Assembly: GCA_002307135.1 (NCBI GenBank)
Contig: DBTQ01000013.1
Span: 189,270 to 253,269 of the forward strand
Source of the DNA: Bacteroidetes bacterium UBA1312
GTDB lineage: Bacteria; Bacteroidota; Bacteroidia; Chitinophagales; Chitinophagaceae
Reading direction: 5' to 3'
Length of the DNA stretch: 64,000 nt
Shown here: positions 8,739 through 18,613 of the stretch, piece after piece
Layout: the number at the start of each line of letters is the position of its first letter
Position numbering within the stretch: position 1 is the stretch's first letter
The notes under the pieces: model-generated
What the model saw: the letters and a program-made list of their open reading frames with translations, nothing else
The model's database searches: none
Told to the model about the DNA's origin: nothing
Translations under genes and position numbers: made by a program

Positions 8739-10889
8739 CTATAATTTCCAACGTAAAGACAAGTTAATTACTCTCCCATCAATAGGAGCCCACAAAGGCT
8801 TAAACATTGGATTGCTAATCGACCCTGTATAAATAGGTTCTACTTTACTCATCCTATAGTCGAGTAAATTTTCTCCATTGAGCACTATAGAAAAATGTTT
8901 ATTCAAATTGCGTTGCAGCATCAATGCCATGAAAAAATAAGAAGGTGTAGTTGTGCCATCATATCTATATTGATGACCCATCAATGAACCTTCTAGTCCA
9001 AAACGCCATTTTTTTTCAATTTCGCGTACTACTACAAACGCCATTCTATTTCGTGGTGTAAGGGGTATGAACGTATTTGCGGATAGGTAAGTTCTTCTTG
9101 TGTCGGTGTAAGTATAACCGGCGTACAATTCCCAGCTCTTGATTTTTAATTTGATATACGTGTCAGAACCCATGCTTAGTAGGGGCTTAGATTCATTGAT
9201 CAAATAAATTTTATTGTTAGCATCTTCTTCAAAAACAATTGGATGATCTACTTGCGTCAGAAAAAATGCCTGATTAATAAACAAAGTGGTGTGGTTGTTC
9301 CATTCCTTTTTATAATTCACTTCTGCATTATAACCATAGGATACTTCTGGTTTTAGACCGCTGTTGAGTGGCAAAATGTCAATTATATTGTACTCAATAG
9401 TCTGTTGCATTAATGGATTGGGTACTTTGTAACCCATGCCAAACCCTAAGCGGGTAGCCCATTGTTCGGAAAAACGATGAAACAACGCAATGCGCGGCAA
9501 TACAAAAGTTCCATAGGTATTGTGTTGGTCTGCCCTAAGCCCTGTTTCAAGAATCGTATTGTCTTTTATGTGCCAACTAAACTGTGCAAATGCACCTATA
9601 GTAAAATTAGAATAGGATTTTAGTGTAGCACTATCTGGTGATTTGGTTTTGTAATCGTCACCAACAATATTGATGCCAGCTACCAGATTGCTTTTCCCAA
9701 ATGGTTTGTATAAGGAAGCCTCTGAATAATAACTAGTTTGATTTCCTTTGAGTTCATAAATGTTGGTTTCAGTATTTCTATTAAAATTACTCATATTCCC
9801 TTTGACGGTTAATTTGCTATTATTGCTATAGAAATGCTCGATTGAATATTCTCCGGTATGTCGCTCTGTTTTATTGTGCTCGTAGTATTGGTGTAACGAA
9901 TCACTACTATTGCCGATTACTTTCATGTCACCTCCTTTACGCTGGTCAAATGTCCCTGTATAACCCAGCATAATAATAGTGTTTTCGGAAGGATAATAAA
10001 ATAGACGAGGATGGATGATAAAACTGTTTGCGTTTGGTAAATCGCTCAACCCATCCTTGTCAACATCAACAGCGCGCTGATTGTTATAGCCTGTAAATAG
10101 TGTATATCCCCATTTTTTGTTTCGTTTGGCTAAATAAGCATTTACATTAAATTCTTTAAGCGTAGTATAATTGATTAAAACGTCGGCTTCTTGTTGAAGA
10201 GTTGGTTTCTTCGAAATCAGATTGACTAATCCTCCAATAGCGCCTCCTCCATAAAGTGTAGATGCAGAACCTTTCACCATTTCGATCTGTTGCAAATCCA
10301 ATGGAGGAATAGTCATGATCCCGAATCCGCCTGAAAATCCATCGTATAAAGGCATTCCGTCTCTAAGGATTTGTGTATAACGACCATCCAGCCCTTGTAT
10401 TCGTACATTGCTATTGCCTGAAGTGGCAGATGATTGCTGTATTTGCACTCCGCTCACATCGCCCAATATGCTGGCAATATTTCCGGGTTTAATACCTGCC
10501 TCTTCGCTGAGTTCTTCTTTTCCTAAAACTTCAATCTTTAAAGGGCTGTTTTCCATCTTTTCATTATTTCGAGAAGAAGAAATAATGGTCACCTCTTCCA
10601 GTTCTCCCTCGCCTTTGTCAAGATATACAATTTGTATTGAATCATTTGACGACATATCAATTGATTTTTCCTGATAGTCAGCAATAGCAATATCTATATG
10701 CTGTGCATTTGGTTTTTGTAGGAATATAATAAACCCGAGGCTGTCCGTTTTTCCAATTGTTTTTTCATCGGAAAGGACACTTGTATTTACTAATGGCAAC
10801 TTTGTTTTTTTGTCTAAAAGCTGTATTTTATTTTGTGCGCTGGCGGAAATGCTCAAAAGCAAGACCAATAGCAGTAGTTGTAATTTCAT
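8739..10889 (-). CDS. TonB-dependent outer membrane receptor
   Basis: A 716-residue outer membrane transporter. Residues 1-18 form a signal peptide (LLLLVLLLSISASAQ). A short CarboxypepD_reg-like domain follows to about residue 90, then the plug domain with the markers ILGDVSGVQIQ, RDGMPLYDG and YGGGAIGGLVNLISKKP. The remainder is the beta-barrel, ending LSLRWKL with a C-terminal aromatic-rich strand. It should move a bound ligand such as a metal complex across the outer membrane using TonB energy. No SusD partner is present, which argues against glycan uptake. The small exported protein gene is 79 bp upstream in the same direction and is probably co-transcribed. Confidence 0.93.
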   Translation of the reverse strand: MKLQLLLLVLLLSISASAQNKIQLLDKKTKLPLVNTSVLSDEKTIGKTDSLGFIIFLQKPNAQHIDIAIADYQEKSIDMSSNDSIQIVYLDKGEGELEEVTIISSSRNNEKMENSPLKIEVLGKEELSEEAGIKPGNIASILGDVSGVQIQQSSATSGNSNVRIQGLDGRYTQILRDGMPLYDGFSGGFGIMTIPPLDLQQIEMVKGSASTLYGGGAIGGLVNLISKKPTLQQEADVLINYTTLKEFNVNAYLAKRNKKWGYTLFTGYNNQRAVDVDKDGLSDLPNANSFIIHPRLFYYPSENTIIMLGYTGTFDQRKGGDMKVIGNSSDSLHQYYEHNKTERHTGEYSIEHFYSNNSKLTVKGNMSNFNRNTETNIYELKGNQTSYYSEASLYKPFGKSNLVAGINIVGDDYKTKSPDSATLKSYSNFTIGAFAQFSWHIKDNTILETGLRADQHNTYGTFVLPRIALFHRFSEQWATRLGFGMGYKVPNPLMQQTIEYNIIDILPLNSGLKPEVSYGYNAEVNYKKEWNNHTTLFINQAFFLTQVDHPIVFEEDANNKIYLINESKPLLSMGSDTYIKLKIKSWELYAGYTYTDTRRTYLSANTFIPLTPRNRMAFVVVREIEKKWRFGLEGSLMGHQYRYDGTTTPSYFFMALMLQRNLNKHFSIVLNGENLLDYRMSKVEPIYTGSISNPMFKPLWAPIDGRVINLSLRWKL

Positions 10890-10968
10890 ATTTGGCGTGT
10901 TTAATAAATAATAAAATCCCTGTCAACAATAGTGTTATTGTTGTAATGATTAAGCTTATAAATGATTA

Positions 10969-11379
10969 TTAAACAGTTGGAGGATGAAAGATGTCAGAAA
11001 GAAAATTAGATGCTGCATTTGCTGTATCCATTATTGGATATTTTATTTTTTTGTAGAATTGGATACTGGGTTTAGTGTTTATTTTATGTTGTACAACACT
11101 TAGGGAAAAAAAAGGTGCAATATTATGGCTAAAGTTGGCTTGATGTGGTTTGTCTTTTTCTGAAGTATTAGTTGATTTCGTTTCAAAGCACTCAATGACC
11201 TCTTCCAAGTTCAGTAAATGTTCTATGATGAAATCGGTCGGTGTTAAGTCCCAATCTTCTTTTTGACATTGTTCGTATCGCTTTGGAAGTTCCTGTAAAT
11301 AGGACATGTCTCCCATTGGGAAAAACAAAGTGCCGACGCTATAATAAGTCAGAAAAAGTAGGAGAAATATTTTTTGCAT
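10969..11379 (-). CDS. Small exported protein upstream of TonB receptor, unknown function
   Basis: 136 residues beginning with a hydrophobic signal (QKIFLLLFLTYYSVGTLFFP). The mature part has the segment PKRYEQCQKEDWDLTPTDF and continues IIEHLLNLEEVIECFE, then a His-containing tail (KPHQANFSHNIAPF, SVVQHKINTK). From memory, similar small exported proteins with an LPKLY-x-C...TPxDFIxxHLxN core occur beside TonB receptors and metal efflux genes in Bacteroidota; I could not check this. The His and acidic residues would suit metal binding, but that is inference. TATCTTTG lies 8 nt before the start codon as a possible promoter element. Confidence 0.65.
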   Translation of the reverse strand: MQKIFLLLFLTYYSVGTLFFPMGDMSYLQELPKRYEQCQKEDWDLTPTDFIIEHLLNLEEVIECFETKSTNTSEKDKPHQANFSHNIAPFFSLSVVQHKINTKPSIQFYKKIKYPIMDTANAASNFLSDIFHPPTV

Positions 11380-11533
11380 TAATGATGCAAAGATAAGGAT
11401 AGCTCCAAGATGCAGTAGTTGGTAATAATTTGATAATAAACTACGCTGTTTCCATCTGGAAATTGCTGTTTGAGTTCATTACGCAAATGAAAACTGTTTG
11501 AAATGATGTATGAGTATTTATTGTCCCATTAAT

Positions 11534-11564
11534 TTTGTAGGATAATAAATGACTGATATATTTG
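11534..11564 (+). promoter_or_regulatory. Promoter of the peroxiredoxin gene
   Basis: TTTG at 11534 and TATATTTG at 11557 match the Bacteroidota -33/-7 consensus with 19 bp between them. Transcription would start near 11571, leaving a leader of about 45 nt. Confidence 0.7.
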
Positions 11565-11617
11565 CATAGCAAAATATTTTTGAATAATTTATTCTCATTT
11601 TTTTAAAAATTAATTTT

Positions 11618-12256
11618 ATGTCATTAAGATTAGGCGACGCCGCACCGGATTTCAAAGCCAATACTACTCTTGGCGAAATTTCTTTTCATCAATACCTTGG
11701 TGATAGCTGGGGTGTTTTGTTTTCTCATCCTGCAGATTTTACTCCAGTATGTACTACTGAATTGGGGAGAACTGCTCAACTCAAAGATGAATTTGCACGA
11801 CGTAATGTGAAAGTATTGGCGGTAAGCGTTGATCCATTGGCTAAACATCAAACTTGGATAGGAGACATCAATGAAACGCAACATACAACTGTTGATTTTC
11901 CAATCATAGCTGATGACAATAGGGTAGTCTCAGGGCTATATGATATGATACATCCTAATGCATCTGAAACCTTTACTGTTCGTTCTCTTTTTATAATTGG
12001 ACCGGATAAAAAGGTAAAACTAATTATTACTTATCCGGCATCGACAGGTCGCAATTTCGTTGAAGTATTACGTGTTATTGATTCGCTACAGCTTACTTCA
12101 AAATACAGTGTTGCTACACCGGCAGATTGGAAATCGGGAGAGGATGTTATTGTAGTGCCTGCTATATCTACAGAGGATGCACAAAAGAAATTCACTAAAG
12201 GTTTGAGGATTGTAAAACCATATCTGCGCTATACGCCACAACCTGATATTGAATAA
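11618..12256 (+). CDS. Peroxiredoxin, 1-Cys (Prx6) type
   Basis: A 212-residue cytosolic peroxidase that reduces hydrogen peroxide and organic peroxides. The active site is HPADFTPVCTTE with peroxidatic Cys45 and the conserved Thr/Pro. The long C-terminal extension with PASTGRNFVEVLRVIDSLQ and DWKSGEDVIVVP is typical of the Prx6 group, and no resolving Cys is seen in the C-terminal half. The length is normal. It has its own promoter upstream and a downstream hairpin, so it is likely a single-gene unit. Confidence 0.95.
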   Translation: MSLRLGDAAPDFKANTTLGEISFHQYLGDSWGVLFSHPADFTPVCTTELGRTAQLKDEFARRNVKVLAVSVDPLAKHQTWIGDINETQHTTVDFPIIADDNRVVSGLYDMIHPNASETFTVRSLFIIGPDKKVKLIITYPASTGRNFVEVLRVIDSLQLTSKYSVATPADWKSGEDVIVVPAISTEDAQKKFTKGLRIVKPYLRYTPQPDIE

Positions 12257-12398
12257 ATAAACTCGAAGCAATAATTAATCTCTTTACTATCTTTACAAAG
12301 TGAAGCACATCAATACATACTACTATTCTTATCCATTGCATGGCAACGGAACAGTTATGTATTGTTGAAAAACTAAAAATTTCTAACGCAATAATTAC

Positions 12399-12427
12399 AA
12401 CCTGTTCTGAAAAGAACAGGTTTTTTT
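12399..12427 (+). terminator. Intrinsic terminator
   Basis: The stem AACCTGTTC / GAACAGGTT with a 6-nt loop is followed by seven T residues. It lies 140 bp after the peroxiredoxin gene and 26 bp before the phenylalanine hydroxylase start. It may therefore also act as an attenuator-like leader hairpin for phhA if that promoter is further upstream. Confidence 0.75.
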
Positions 12428-12453
12428 ATGCCATTTATTTTACAATCTCAACA

Positions 12454-13200
12454 ATGAATATTCAAAGACCAACCCAGCAAGTGTATAGCAATTACACAAC
12501 TCAGGATTTTGCCGTTTGGAAAATCCTTTTTGATCGCCAGATGGCAATATTAAAACCAAGTGCTTCAAGTGAATATTTGAAAGCTCTTGATATAGTTAAT
12601 TTTGCCAATGACGTGATCCCTGATTTTAATGTCGTCAACCAACTATTGCAGTCATTAACTGGGTGGAAATTGGTTGTTGTGCCTAACTTGTGTCCTGAAA
12701 GGGAATTCTTTGAACATTTGTCGCAAAAAAAATTTACAACTACTTGCTGGCTGCGTAGCATGCAACAACTGGATTATATTGAAGAGCCGGACATGTTTCA
12801 TGATGTCTTCGCTCATGTGCCGCTATTGAGTAATCGCGATTATGTAAATTTTTTAAAAGGACTCAGCGATATTGCCCTAAAATTTATCGACCATCCGAAA
12901 ATAATAAAATTATTGAGTCGTTTATATTGGTTTACGATTGAATATGGATTGATACAAGAAGGTACTATGCTCAAAATATATGGTGCAGGTATTATTTCAT
13001 CTAATGGAGAAACACTTCATTGTTTGAGTCCTCAGGCAACTTATAAACCTTTTGATGTAGCAACGATCCTTTCGACTAGCTATAGGACAGATATATTACA
13101 AGAGAAATATTTTGTGATTCATTCGTTTGAGCAATTGTATCATTCATTACCCGATATTAGGGAGCAGCTGGAAGTTCGTGCTCAGCTATGTATTCAATAA
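12454..13200 (+). CDS. phhA: Phenylalanine-4-hydroxylase
   Basis: A pterin-dependent, iron-containing aromatic amino acid hydroxylase that turns phenylalanine into tyrosine. The 248-residue length fits the bacterial form without a regulatory domain. The iron ligands are visible as the two His of FHDVFAHVPLL and the Glu of WFTIEYGLI, followed by GAGIISSNGE. The frame is open 38 codons upstream, but that extension runs through a terminator hairpin, so I chose the ATG of MNIQRPTQQ. The dehydratase gene lies 31 bp downstream, completing a Phe oxidation unit with cofactor recycling. Confidence 0.93.
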   Translation: MNIQRPTQQVYSNYTTQDFAVWKILFDRQMAILKPSASSEYLKALDIVNFANDVIPDFNVVNQLLQSLTGWKLVVVPNLCPEREFFEHLSQKKFTTTCWLRSMQQLDYIEEPDMFHDVFAHVPLLSNRDYVNFLKGLSDIALKFIDHPKIIKLLSRLYWFTIEYGLIQEGTMLKIYGAGIISSNGETLHCLSPQATYKPFDVATILSTSYRTDILQEKYFVIHSFEQLYHSLPDIREQLEVRAQLCIQ

Positions 13201-13231
13201 AACTTGTGTACTTTTGATTAAACTCTGACTT

Positions 13232-13471
13232 ATGTGGCAAGAAGACAATAATCGACTAACAAGATCATTCAAGTTTGCAGATTTTGTTACCGCATTCTCA
13301 TTTATGACCGGCGTTGCATTAATCGCTGAAAAAATGAACCACCACCCATCATGGACTAATACTTATAATGAAGTGGTCATACACTTAAGCACGCATGATG
13401 CTGGAAATGTTGTTACTGAATTGGATCGTAAATTGGCTACAGTCATTGATAAGTTGTATGATACCCTTTAG
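13232..13471 (+). CDS. 4a-hydroxytetrahydrobiopterin dehydratase (pterin carbinolamine dehydratase)
   Basis: A 79-residue PCD/DCoH family enzyme. It dehydrates the 4a-hydroxy-pterin released by phenylalanine hydroxylase so that tetrahydropterin can be regenerated. The active-site signature is NHHPSW near residue 36, followed by YNEVVIHLSTHDAG, the usual order. The length is slightly shorter than the common 95-110 residues but covers the fold. It follows phhA closely, as in the phh operons of other bacteria, and is closed by a strong terminator. Confidence 0.92.
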   Translation: MWQEDNNRLTRSFKFADFVTAFSFMTGVALIAEKMNHHPSWTNTYNEVVIHLSTHDAGNVVTELDRKLATVIDKLYDTL

Positions 13472-13495
13472 ATTATAATTGGTGATTGCACTAAT

Positions 13496-13542
13496 AAAAC
13501 GGAGAAGGGAGTTACGTGTATCGCAACTCCCTTCTCCGTTTT
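13496..13542. terminator. Bidirectional intrinsic terminator
   Basis: A perfect 18-bp stem (AAAACGGAGAAGGGAGTT and its complement) with an 11-nt loop. It separates the phhA/PCD unit from the convergent T9SS protein gene. Confidence 0.92.
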
Positions 13543-13587
13543 TATATTTTGTTCCGTCATTCGGACGCTTAGTAGAACTGAATTTTA

Positions 13588-16500
13588 TTATTTAAGTACA
13601 TGTATTGGTTGTGTACTCACATTTTCATCCATGATTATCTTGAGCATATATACTCCGGCTCTGATACTGCTAATATCAATTTTATTACCACCACTGGCCT
13701 GCAAACTTCCTTTGAGTACTATTCTTCCAAAAGCATCAAAAAGCTCATAGTTATTTATACTACTTACTCCTCGCAAAATTATTTGCAATTGATTTTGTGC
13801 CGGGTTAGGGTAAATCTCAATATTGGTATTGGAGCAAGTATTCGTAATCTTAATTACATTAGAGTAGTTAGAACTGTTATTGCTGTTTGTTATCTTCAAA
13901 CGATAATAGCCATTACCATTTTCAGGTATATGGTTTTGAGTGTAATTGCTACCATTTCCAAGACCATACACTATAGCTACAGTTTGCCAAGTTGTTGCAT
14001 TGCTGCTATACTCAAGGGTATAGTATTTTAAATTATTTTCTATAGCAGATTTCCAACTTAAAACAGCATTACATCCATCCATTTTTGCATTGAAACTTAC
14101 CAAAGTCACAGGAAGAGGAAAGCTTGCAGGAGACACTAGGAAATTTGCGGTTGCATTTGAACAGGCAACAGGTGTACCATTGTCACAAACTTGATAAACA
14201 AAGGCTACTGGGCCTGTAAAAGATGCATCAGGAGTAAATGTATATGAACCATCAGTATTGAGTACAAATGTATATTGACCAGGAACTGAAATAGATTGTG
14301 CTGTTACACTATGACTGTCGCCTTCTGGGTCAACATCATTAATAAGTACATTATTACTTATAGGCACACCTTGTACCGTTTCTTTATAATCATCCGCTGC
14401 GGAAGTTGTATTTGGTGCACCTGGAGCAAGTACAGTAATAACTTGATAAGCAACAGCACACATAGGAGTTGGTTGATTGTCACAAACGCGATATTGAACA
14501 GTGTCCACACCAATGAAATCTAATGGTGGTGTATATGTAATGGTACCGGTTGTTGTGTTTACAGTAGCAGTGCCACCTTTTGCAGTGTTCCCAGCAGTAG
14601 CACCGTTGAGGTCTATAATGGTGATGCTGCTTGTATCTAATTTACTGCCAGGAGTACCAATAGCATCATTGCTAAGGGCTACAATTGTTACAGGAAAATT
14701 ATTCTTTGTAACAGCTATATCGGTATTAGCTACAGGTGGATTCGTGGCTCCCACAGTCTTATCTAAAACAGTAATAGTCAATAGTTCCATTGGGCAAGGA
14801 GTAACACTACCTGCTACACATACCGGTACGCTAAACTGATAAACACCTGCAGTAGTAGGTGTAAAAGTATAACTACCATCAGGATTTATTGAAGGTAAGG
14901 TTGTCGTCGGATTAGTAAGCATCGCCACCGGTGTTCCGTATGTCGTGCCAGTAGGAACAATGTCGTTGGTATTTATATTCCCGCTTACCGGTACACCTAT
15001 GAATGTTGCATTAATGTCAGGAAACGTTTTTAAACAAGTAATAGAGGCAGTACTTGTTGATGAAAATCTTGTGTCAATGAAGGCACCATATACATCCACA
15101 TAACCACCCAATAAGCCTACTACTAACAATGATGAAATTGAAATTTGAATTTCGTTAAATGGAAGTGTCGTGTAAAAACCGACATTAAATGTTGTGCCTG
15201 ATGGAGTGCCTATTAAAGTCGATAATACTGTAAGGTCCAGAAGTCCTGACGTTCCAGCTTTCGATTCTTGTAATGTGCCATTTAAATACGTATTAATGGT
15301 AATTGAAGGGAAAAGTCCGGTGGCTAAAATTGGTGAACCGGTATTGATAACAAACCCTGCAAATGTGCCCGTTGGATAGGTCGTTAATGGATCCACAACA
15401 GCAATAGAGGCTACAGAAGCTACGCTAGCTGTATTGGTAATTCTAGAAAAATCTGTAGTGCTAGCCGTTATTACATTCCATGGGTCTGCAATTGTTACTG
15501 CAGCTGATACTGCACCAGTAACTCCAGATTTGTTAGCATCTATTACAGTTGGAAAATTTGGGCTGTTAAGATAATAAGTACTATTACAAAAGATTGTTGC
15601 GGCACAGGTGTTTTCCAAAACTGCGTTATATATTTTTATTGAACCAAGATCTGCACCTACTAGTTGGTTAAAACTAATTTTTACCTCGTCGTATGCAACA
15701 TTAGCTACAATACCTACTATTTGTCTTGTAGTACTGGCTAGTAATGTAGTACTTGCTCCTACAATTAATGCATTGCCGGTTCCTGTTTGCACAAGCGTAC
15801 CATTATTATACAGGCTTATTGTTGCGCTGCTAATAACAGAAGCCGAAAGGACAGAATTCGTTTCAATATCGAACCCAGCAAAACTTTTGGCAGGATATGT
15901 ATCTAGTGCATTTGCAACGGCAAAATTTGCGGTTGTAGCAACACCTGTAGTTAGTACAATACTGGCGAAATCGCTAGTACTAGTTCCATCTACTACATTT
16001 TGGCTATTATTGATACTACATGCTACACATGCAATTGAATTTACCCCAGTCTGTTGACCATCTACATATACAGGATAGGTAGTGTTGGTAATGTTGGTAA
16101 GTGTATTGCAACTAGGAAGTGGTGCTGAACAGAATTTTTCCAAAACCACACCATAAACATTGATTGCCCCTAATGAGATACTCACCGTATTGGCTGCAGT
16201 CAATTTTACTTCGTCAAACGTTTTGGTGGTTATGGAGCCAACTATTTGACGACCAGATCCTGCAAGTACAGATGAGCCTGCACTTACGAGGCTGGATCCG
16301 GAAAAAGATTCTTGGAATACCCCTGCTTTGTAAGTAGATACTGTAAGATTACTCAATACACCTACACTTAATAAAGAACTGGATTCAATGTCGAAACCTG
16401 CAAATGTGCCTATAGGGTAAGTTGTTATATTGTCTATTACTGCGATAGAACCTGTGGCCAATACTCCAGCAGTAAGTGTAATAGTTGCAAAATTTGTTGA

Positions 16501-17316
16501 AACTGCATCTACAACATTGTCTGGGTTTGCAACACTACAGCCCGCACATACTACTCCTCCAGTACCAGTATTACTCATGTCCACCGTAACGGGGTAACTT
16601 GGACTAGTGAGTGTTGTAGGCGTGTTGCAAGATAATGTAGCTCCGGCACAGAATTTTTCAAAAACAGCATTATAAATATTAGTTGTACTCAACAGAGAAA
16701 CGCCACTTATTGTGTAACGAATTTCATCGAATGCTAGCGTAGTTTTGAAACCAATTGTACCGCGGCTTCCACTTGAAAGTAAAGAAGAAGAAACTAAAAG
16801 AGATGAAGAAGAAACGGTCTCTTGTGCAACGCCACCTAAATATGTAGTAAGTGAAACACCGCTAAGCAAACTAACTATACTTGATGACGATACTTCAAAA
16901 CCTGCAAATGTACCGGCAGGGTAACCACCTACACCAGCTGCACCATCTTTTACAGCAATCCAGTAAGACCCTAAACCAACTACTGTCGAAATCGTCGCAA
17001 AGTCTGATGTAGAGGCACTTATGGCGTTTGCTTCATTTGAAATTCCCCCTGTTAATACAAAGAAGGCGGGGTTACTACTAACCGTCATGGAGCTGTGTGT
17101 ACCAAGATTCATCTGTTCTGGTACATTGCAAGTCAAGGTGCTTACTTGAGCATCAGTCTCTTTAGTGCTCAAAAGCAATAAAATAACAAATAATAAAATG
17201 TGTGATCCTAAATGCCTATTACGATTGCTTGTCAATATTTTTTTTTCGATATTGACCCCTCCTAAATCAGAGCATTTATTTTTTTTGAAAATGGACTTAA
17301 GTCTAGATGTATTCAT
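13588..17316 (-). CDS. Large T9SS-secreted surface protein with tandem repeats and Ig-like domains
   Basis: 1242 residues. A charged N-terminal stretch of about 38 residues precedes the signal hydrophobic core HILLFVILLLL, with likely cleavage near TDA-Q56. Residues about 62-760 are four diverged copies of a roughly 170-residue module, each with a TYPxGTFAGF motif and most ending VLEKFC-like. Residues about 760-1060 look like bacterial Ig/cadherin-like domains (DGSYTFTP, VQYRVCDN). After an FN3-like segment, the last ~75 residues form a T9SS type A sorting domain (NIEIYPNPAQNQ ... GVYMLKI). It is therefore exported and attached to or released from the surface. The repeat family is not one I recognise; adhesion is only a guess. 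Confidence 0.85.
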   Translation of the reverse strand: MNTSRLKSIFKKNKCSDLGGVNIEKKILTSNRNRHLGSHILLFVILLLLSTKETDAQVSTLTCNVPEQMNLGTHSSMTVSSNPAFFVLTGGISNEANAISASTSDFATISTVVGLGSYWIAVKDGAAGVGGYPAGTFAGFEVSSSSIVSLLSGVSLTTYLGGVAQETVSSSSLLVSSSLLSSGSRGTIGFKTTLAFDEIRYTISGVSLLSTTNIYNAVFEKFCAGATLSCNTPTTLTSPSYPVTVDMSNTGTGGVVCAGCSVANPDNVVDAVSTNFATITLTAGVLATGSIAVIDNITTYPIGTFAGFDIESSSLLSVGVLSNLTVSTYKAGVFQESFSGSSLVSAGSSVLAGSGRQIVGSITTKTFDEVKLTAANTVSISLGAINVYGVVLEKFCSAPLPSCNTLTNITNTTYPVYVDGQQTGVNSIACVACSINNSQNVVDGTSTSDFASIVLTTGVATTANFAVANALDTYPAKSFAGFDIETNSVLSASVISSATISLYNNGTLVQTGTGNALIVGASTTLLASTTRQIVGIVANVAYDEVKISFNQLVGADLGSIKIYNAVLENTCAATIFCNSTYYLNSPNFPTVIDANKSGVTGAVSAAVTIADPWNVITASTTDFSRITNTASVASVASIAVVDPLTTYPTGTFAGFVINTGSPILATGLFPSITINTYLNGTLQESKAGTSGLLDLTVLSTLIGTPSGTTFNVGFYTTLPFNEIQISISSLLVVGLLGGYVDVYGAFIDTRFSSTSTASITCLKTFPDINATFIGVPVSGNINTNDIVPTGTTYGTPVAMLTNPTTTLPSINPDGSYTFTPTTAGVYQFSVPVCVAGSVTPCPMELLTITVLDKTVGATNPPVANTDIAVTKNNFPVTIVALSNDAIGTPGSKLDTSSITIIDLNGATAGNTAKGGTATVNTTTGTITYTPPLDFIGVDTVQYRVCDNQPTPMCAVAYQVITVLAPGAPNTTSAADDYKETVQGVPISNNVLINDVDPEGDSHSVTAQSISVPGQYTFVLNTDGSYTFTPDASFTGPVAFVYQVCDNGTPVACSNATANFLVSPASFPLPVTLVSFNAKMDGCNAVLSWKSAIENNLKYYTLEYSSNATTWQTVAIVYGLGNGSNYTQNHIPENGNGYYRLKITNSNNSSNYSNVIKITNTCSNTNIEIYPNPAQNQLQIILRGVSSINNYELFDAFGRIVLKGSLQASGGNKIDISSIRAGVYMLKIIMDENVSTQPIHVLK
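15037..17133 (-). repeat. Four tandem ~170-residue modules inside the T9SS surface protein
   Basis: The modules cover approximately residues 62-229, 230-402, 403-576 and 577-760. Shared marks in each copy are a Cys near the start, a D-F-A/S-x-I segment, TYPxGTFAGF (GGYPAGTFAGF, TTYPIGTFAGF, DTYPAKSFAGF, TTYPTGTFAGF), a Ser-rich stretch, and an FDE(I/V)-type strand. Copies 1-3 end in a conserved LEKFC/LENTC-like motif. Identity between copies looks moderate, so the duplication is old. Confidence 0.8.
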
Positions 17317-18379
17317 AATATACAGTATTTATTAGTTTTATATGAAAATTTATTTATATTTTATATGTTGTTTTTTAATTATTTTGAAGTAACTTTTATT
17401 TAAATTGAATAAAAAATGTGCTGTTATTAAATAACTTATTTTAAAATAAACGATGGTTGTTAAATGAGTTGTTTTGAATTTTATATTATAAATTAATTAT
17501 TAAACATAATTGTTTTTTATTGTATAATTAATAATTTATGTGTTAAATATGTGCTATGTATAAATCAACTTTAAGTTACGCACAATACCTAGAAAAATGA
17601 AGGAAATGCTCTGTTTTTTTTTGATTTGAACAATATTTCTCTTTATTTAAACTTTTATGTAATCTAGTATAGATTGACATACTATAATAGTTTTGGATCC
17701 TTTTTGCTTCTTCTTGTTGAGCAATGCTGGAATAAATTAATATATAGCCTTGTCGAAAAACTGGCTCATATTTATCGGCTAAGTATGTTTAGTTGAATCA
17801 CAATTGATTCAACAGGAAGGACGTTAAAAAATTGATTTGAAGAAGGTTAGTTGTTCCAAAACTGTTTGTTGGAGTTGCAATATTTTAAATAGTGCTCTAA
17901 ATACGAGCTGATATAAATGAAAATTATCGAATGCTGGTCTTAGTATTCTTTGTGAAATTATATTCAATTTTCTTATATATGTATTTGCAAGATTTTTGAA
18001 TGAAATAATAAACTTGTAAGAACATTTGATTTCAACGATTTTGTTGAAGTATGTTCGTTTATGAAAAGTGGGTGGCTTTGCTTGCAGAAAGAGCAAAACA
18101 TCAACTACTTGGATAAATATTTACAATGGCATGGGTATTTATACCATTAAAGACGCCTAATGCTGGATATATAGTCACCGGAAAGGTTATAAACCGGTAG
18201 CTGATATTGACAAGGTGTATGCATTCTAATTTGATTTACGATTGGCTATTTCCCGATTTAAATCACTCACTCATTTAATACATCTGGTTCGAAATATCCG
18301 CCAATAATATGTCGATGGACATGCTGTTGCGCATTTAGAATTAGAAACCAATGGGCTTTTCTTAAAACTTTAAAATACA
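17317..18379. other. Long AT-rich non-coding stretch with decayed sequence
   Basis: No intact gene is visible. The first 300 bp upstream of the T9SS gene are extremely AT-rich and should hold its promoter. Short frames occur (for example a 90-codon minus-strand frame at 17824-18096) but show no recognisable motif. The last part may belong to the same decayed histidine kinase whose C-terminus is readable just downstream. Confidence 0.5.
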
Positions 18380-18589
18380 GTTGCTGACACTGGGGTAGGA
18401 ATAGATCAAGATACTATTGGATGATAGTACTACAACTAGTGGTACGGAAGGCGAAAAGGTTATGGTTTTGGACTTTTACTAGTCAATCATTTAATTAAAT
18501 CACTAAACGGCAGCTTGAAAATTCGCACTATTCCATCGTCAAAAGTTGGATCTGAATTCAGTGTAGAATTACCCTTTGAGCTACAATAG
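18380..18589 (+). pseudogene. Remnant of a histidine kinase ATPase domain
   Basis: Translation in one frame gives VADTGVGIDQDTIG, the G1 box of a HATPase_c domain, and then a stop. A second frame continues with KGYGFGLLLVNHL (G2 box) and SLNGSLKIRT, ending in the ordinary kinase terminus GSEFSVELPFE-LQ. A frame change of one base lies between the two parts near 18455, and stops cut the upstream region. The start of the gene cannot be traced. The neighbouring REC-HPt gene on the other strand may have been its partner. Confidence 0.75.
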
Positions 18590-18613
18590 TGTTCGAGTAG
18601 CTTTAGCTCTTAT

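Noticed and set aside
14501..14839. A 112-codon plus-strand frame antisense to the large T9SS protein
   Set aside because: Its valine/alanine-rich composition is explained by the Thr/Asn/Gly-rich opposite strand; the minus-strand gene has signal peptide, domains and sorting signal.
17824..18096. A 90-codon minus-strand frame in the AT-rich gap
   Set aside because: No recognisable motif, very biased Phe/Ile/Lys content, no ribosome-binding or promoter signal, and it lies in a region of decayed sequence.
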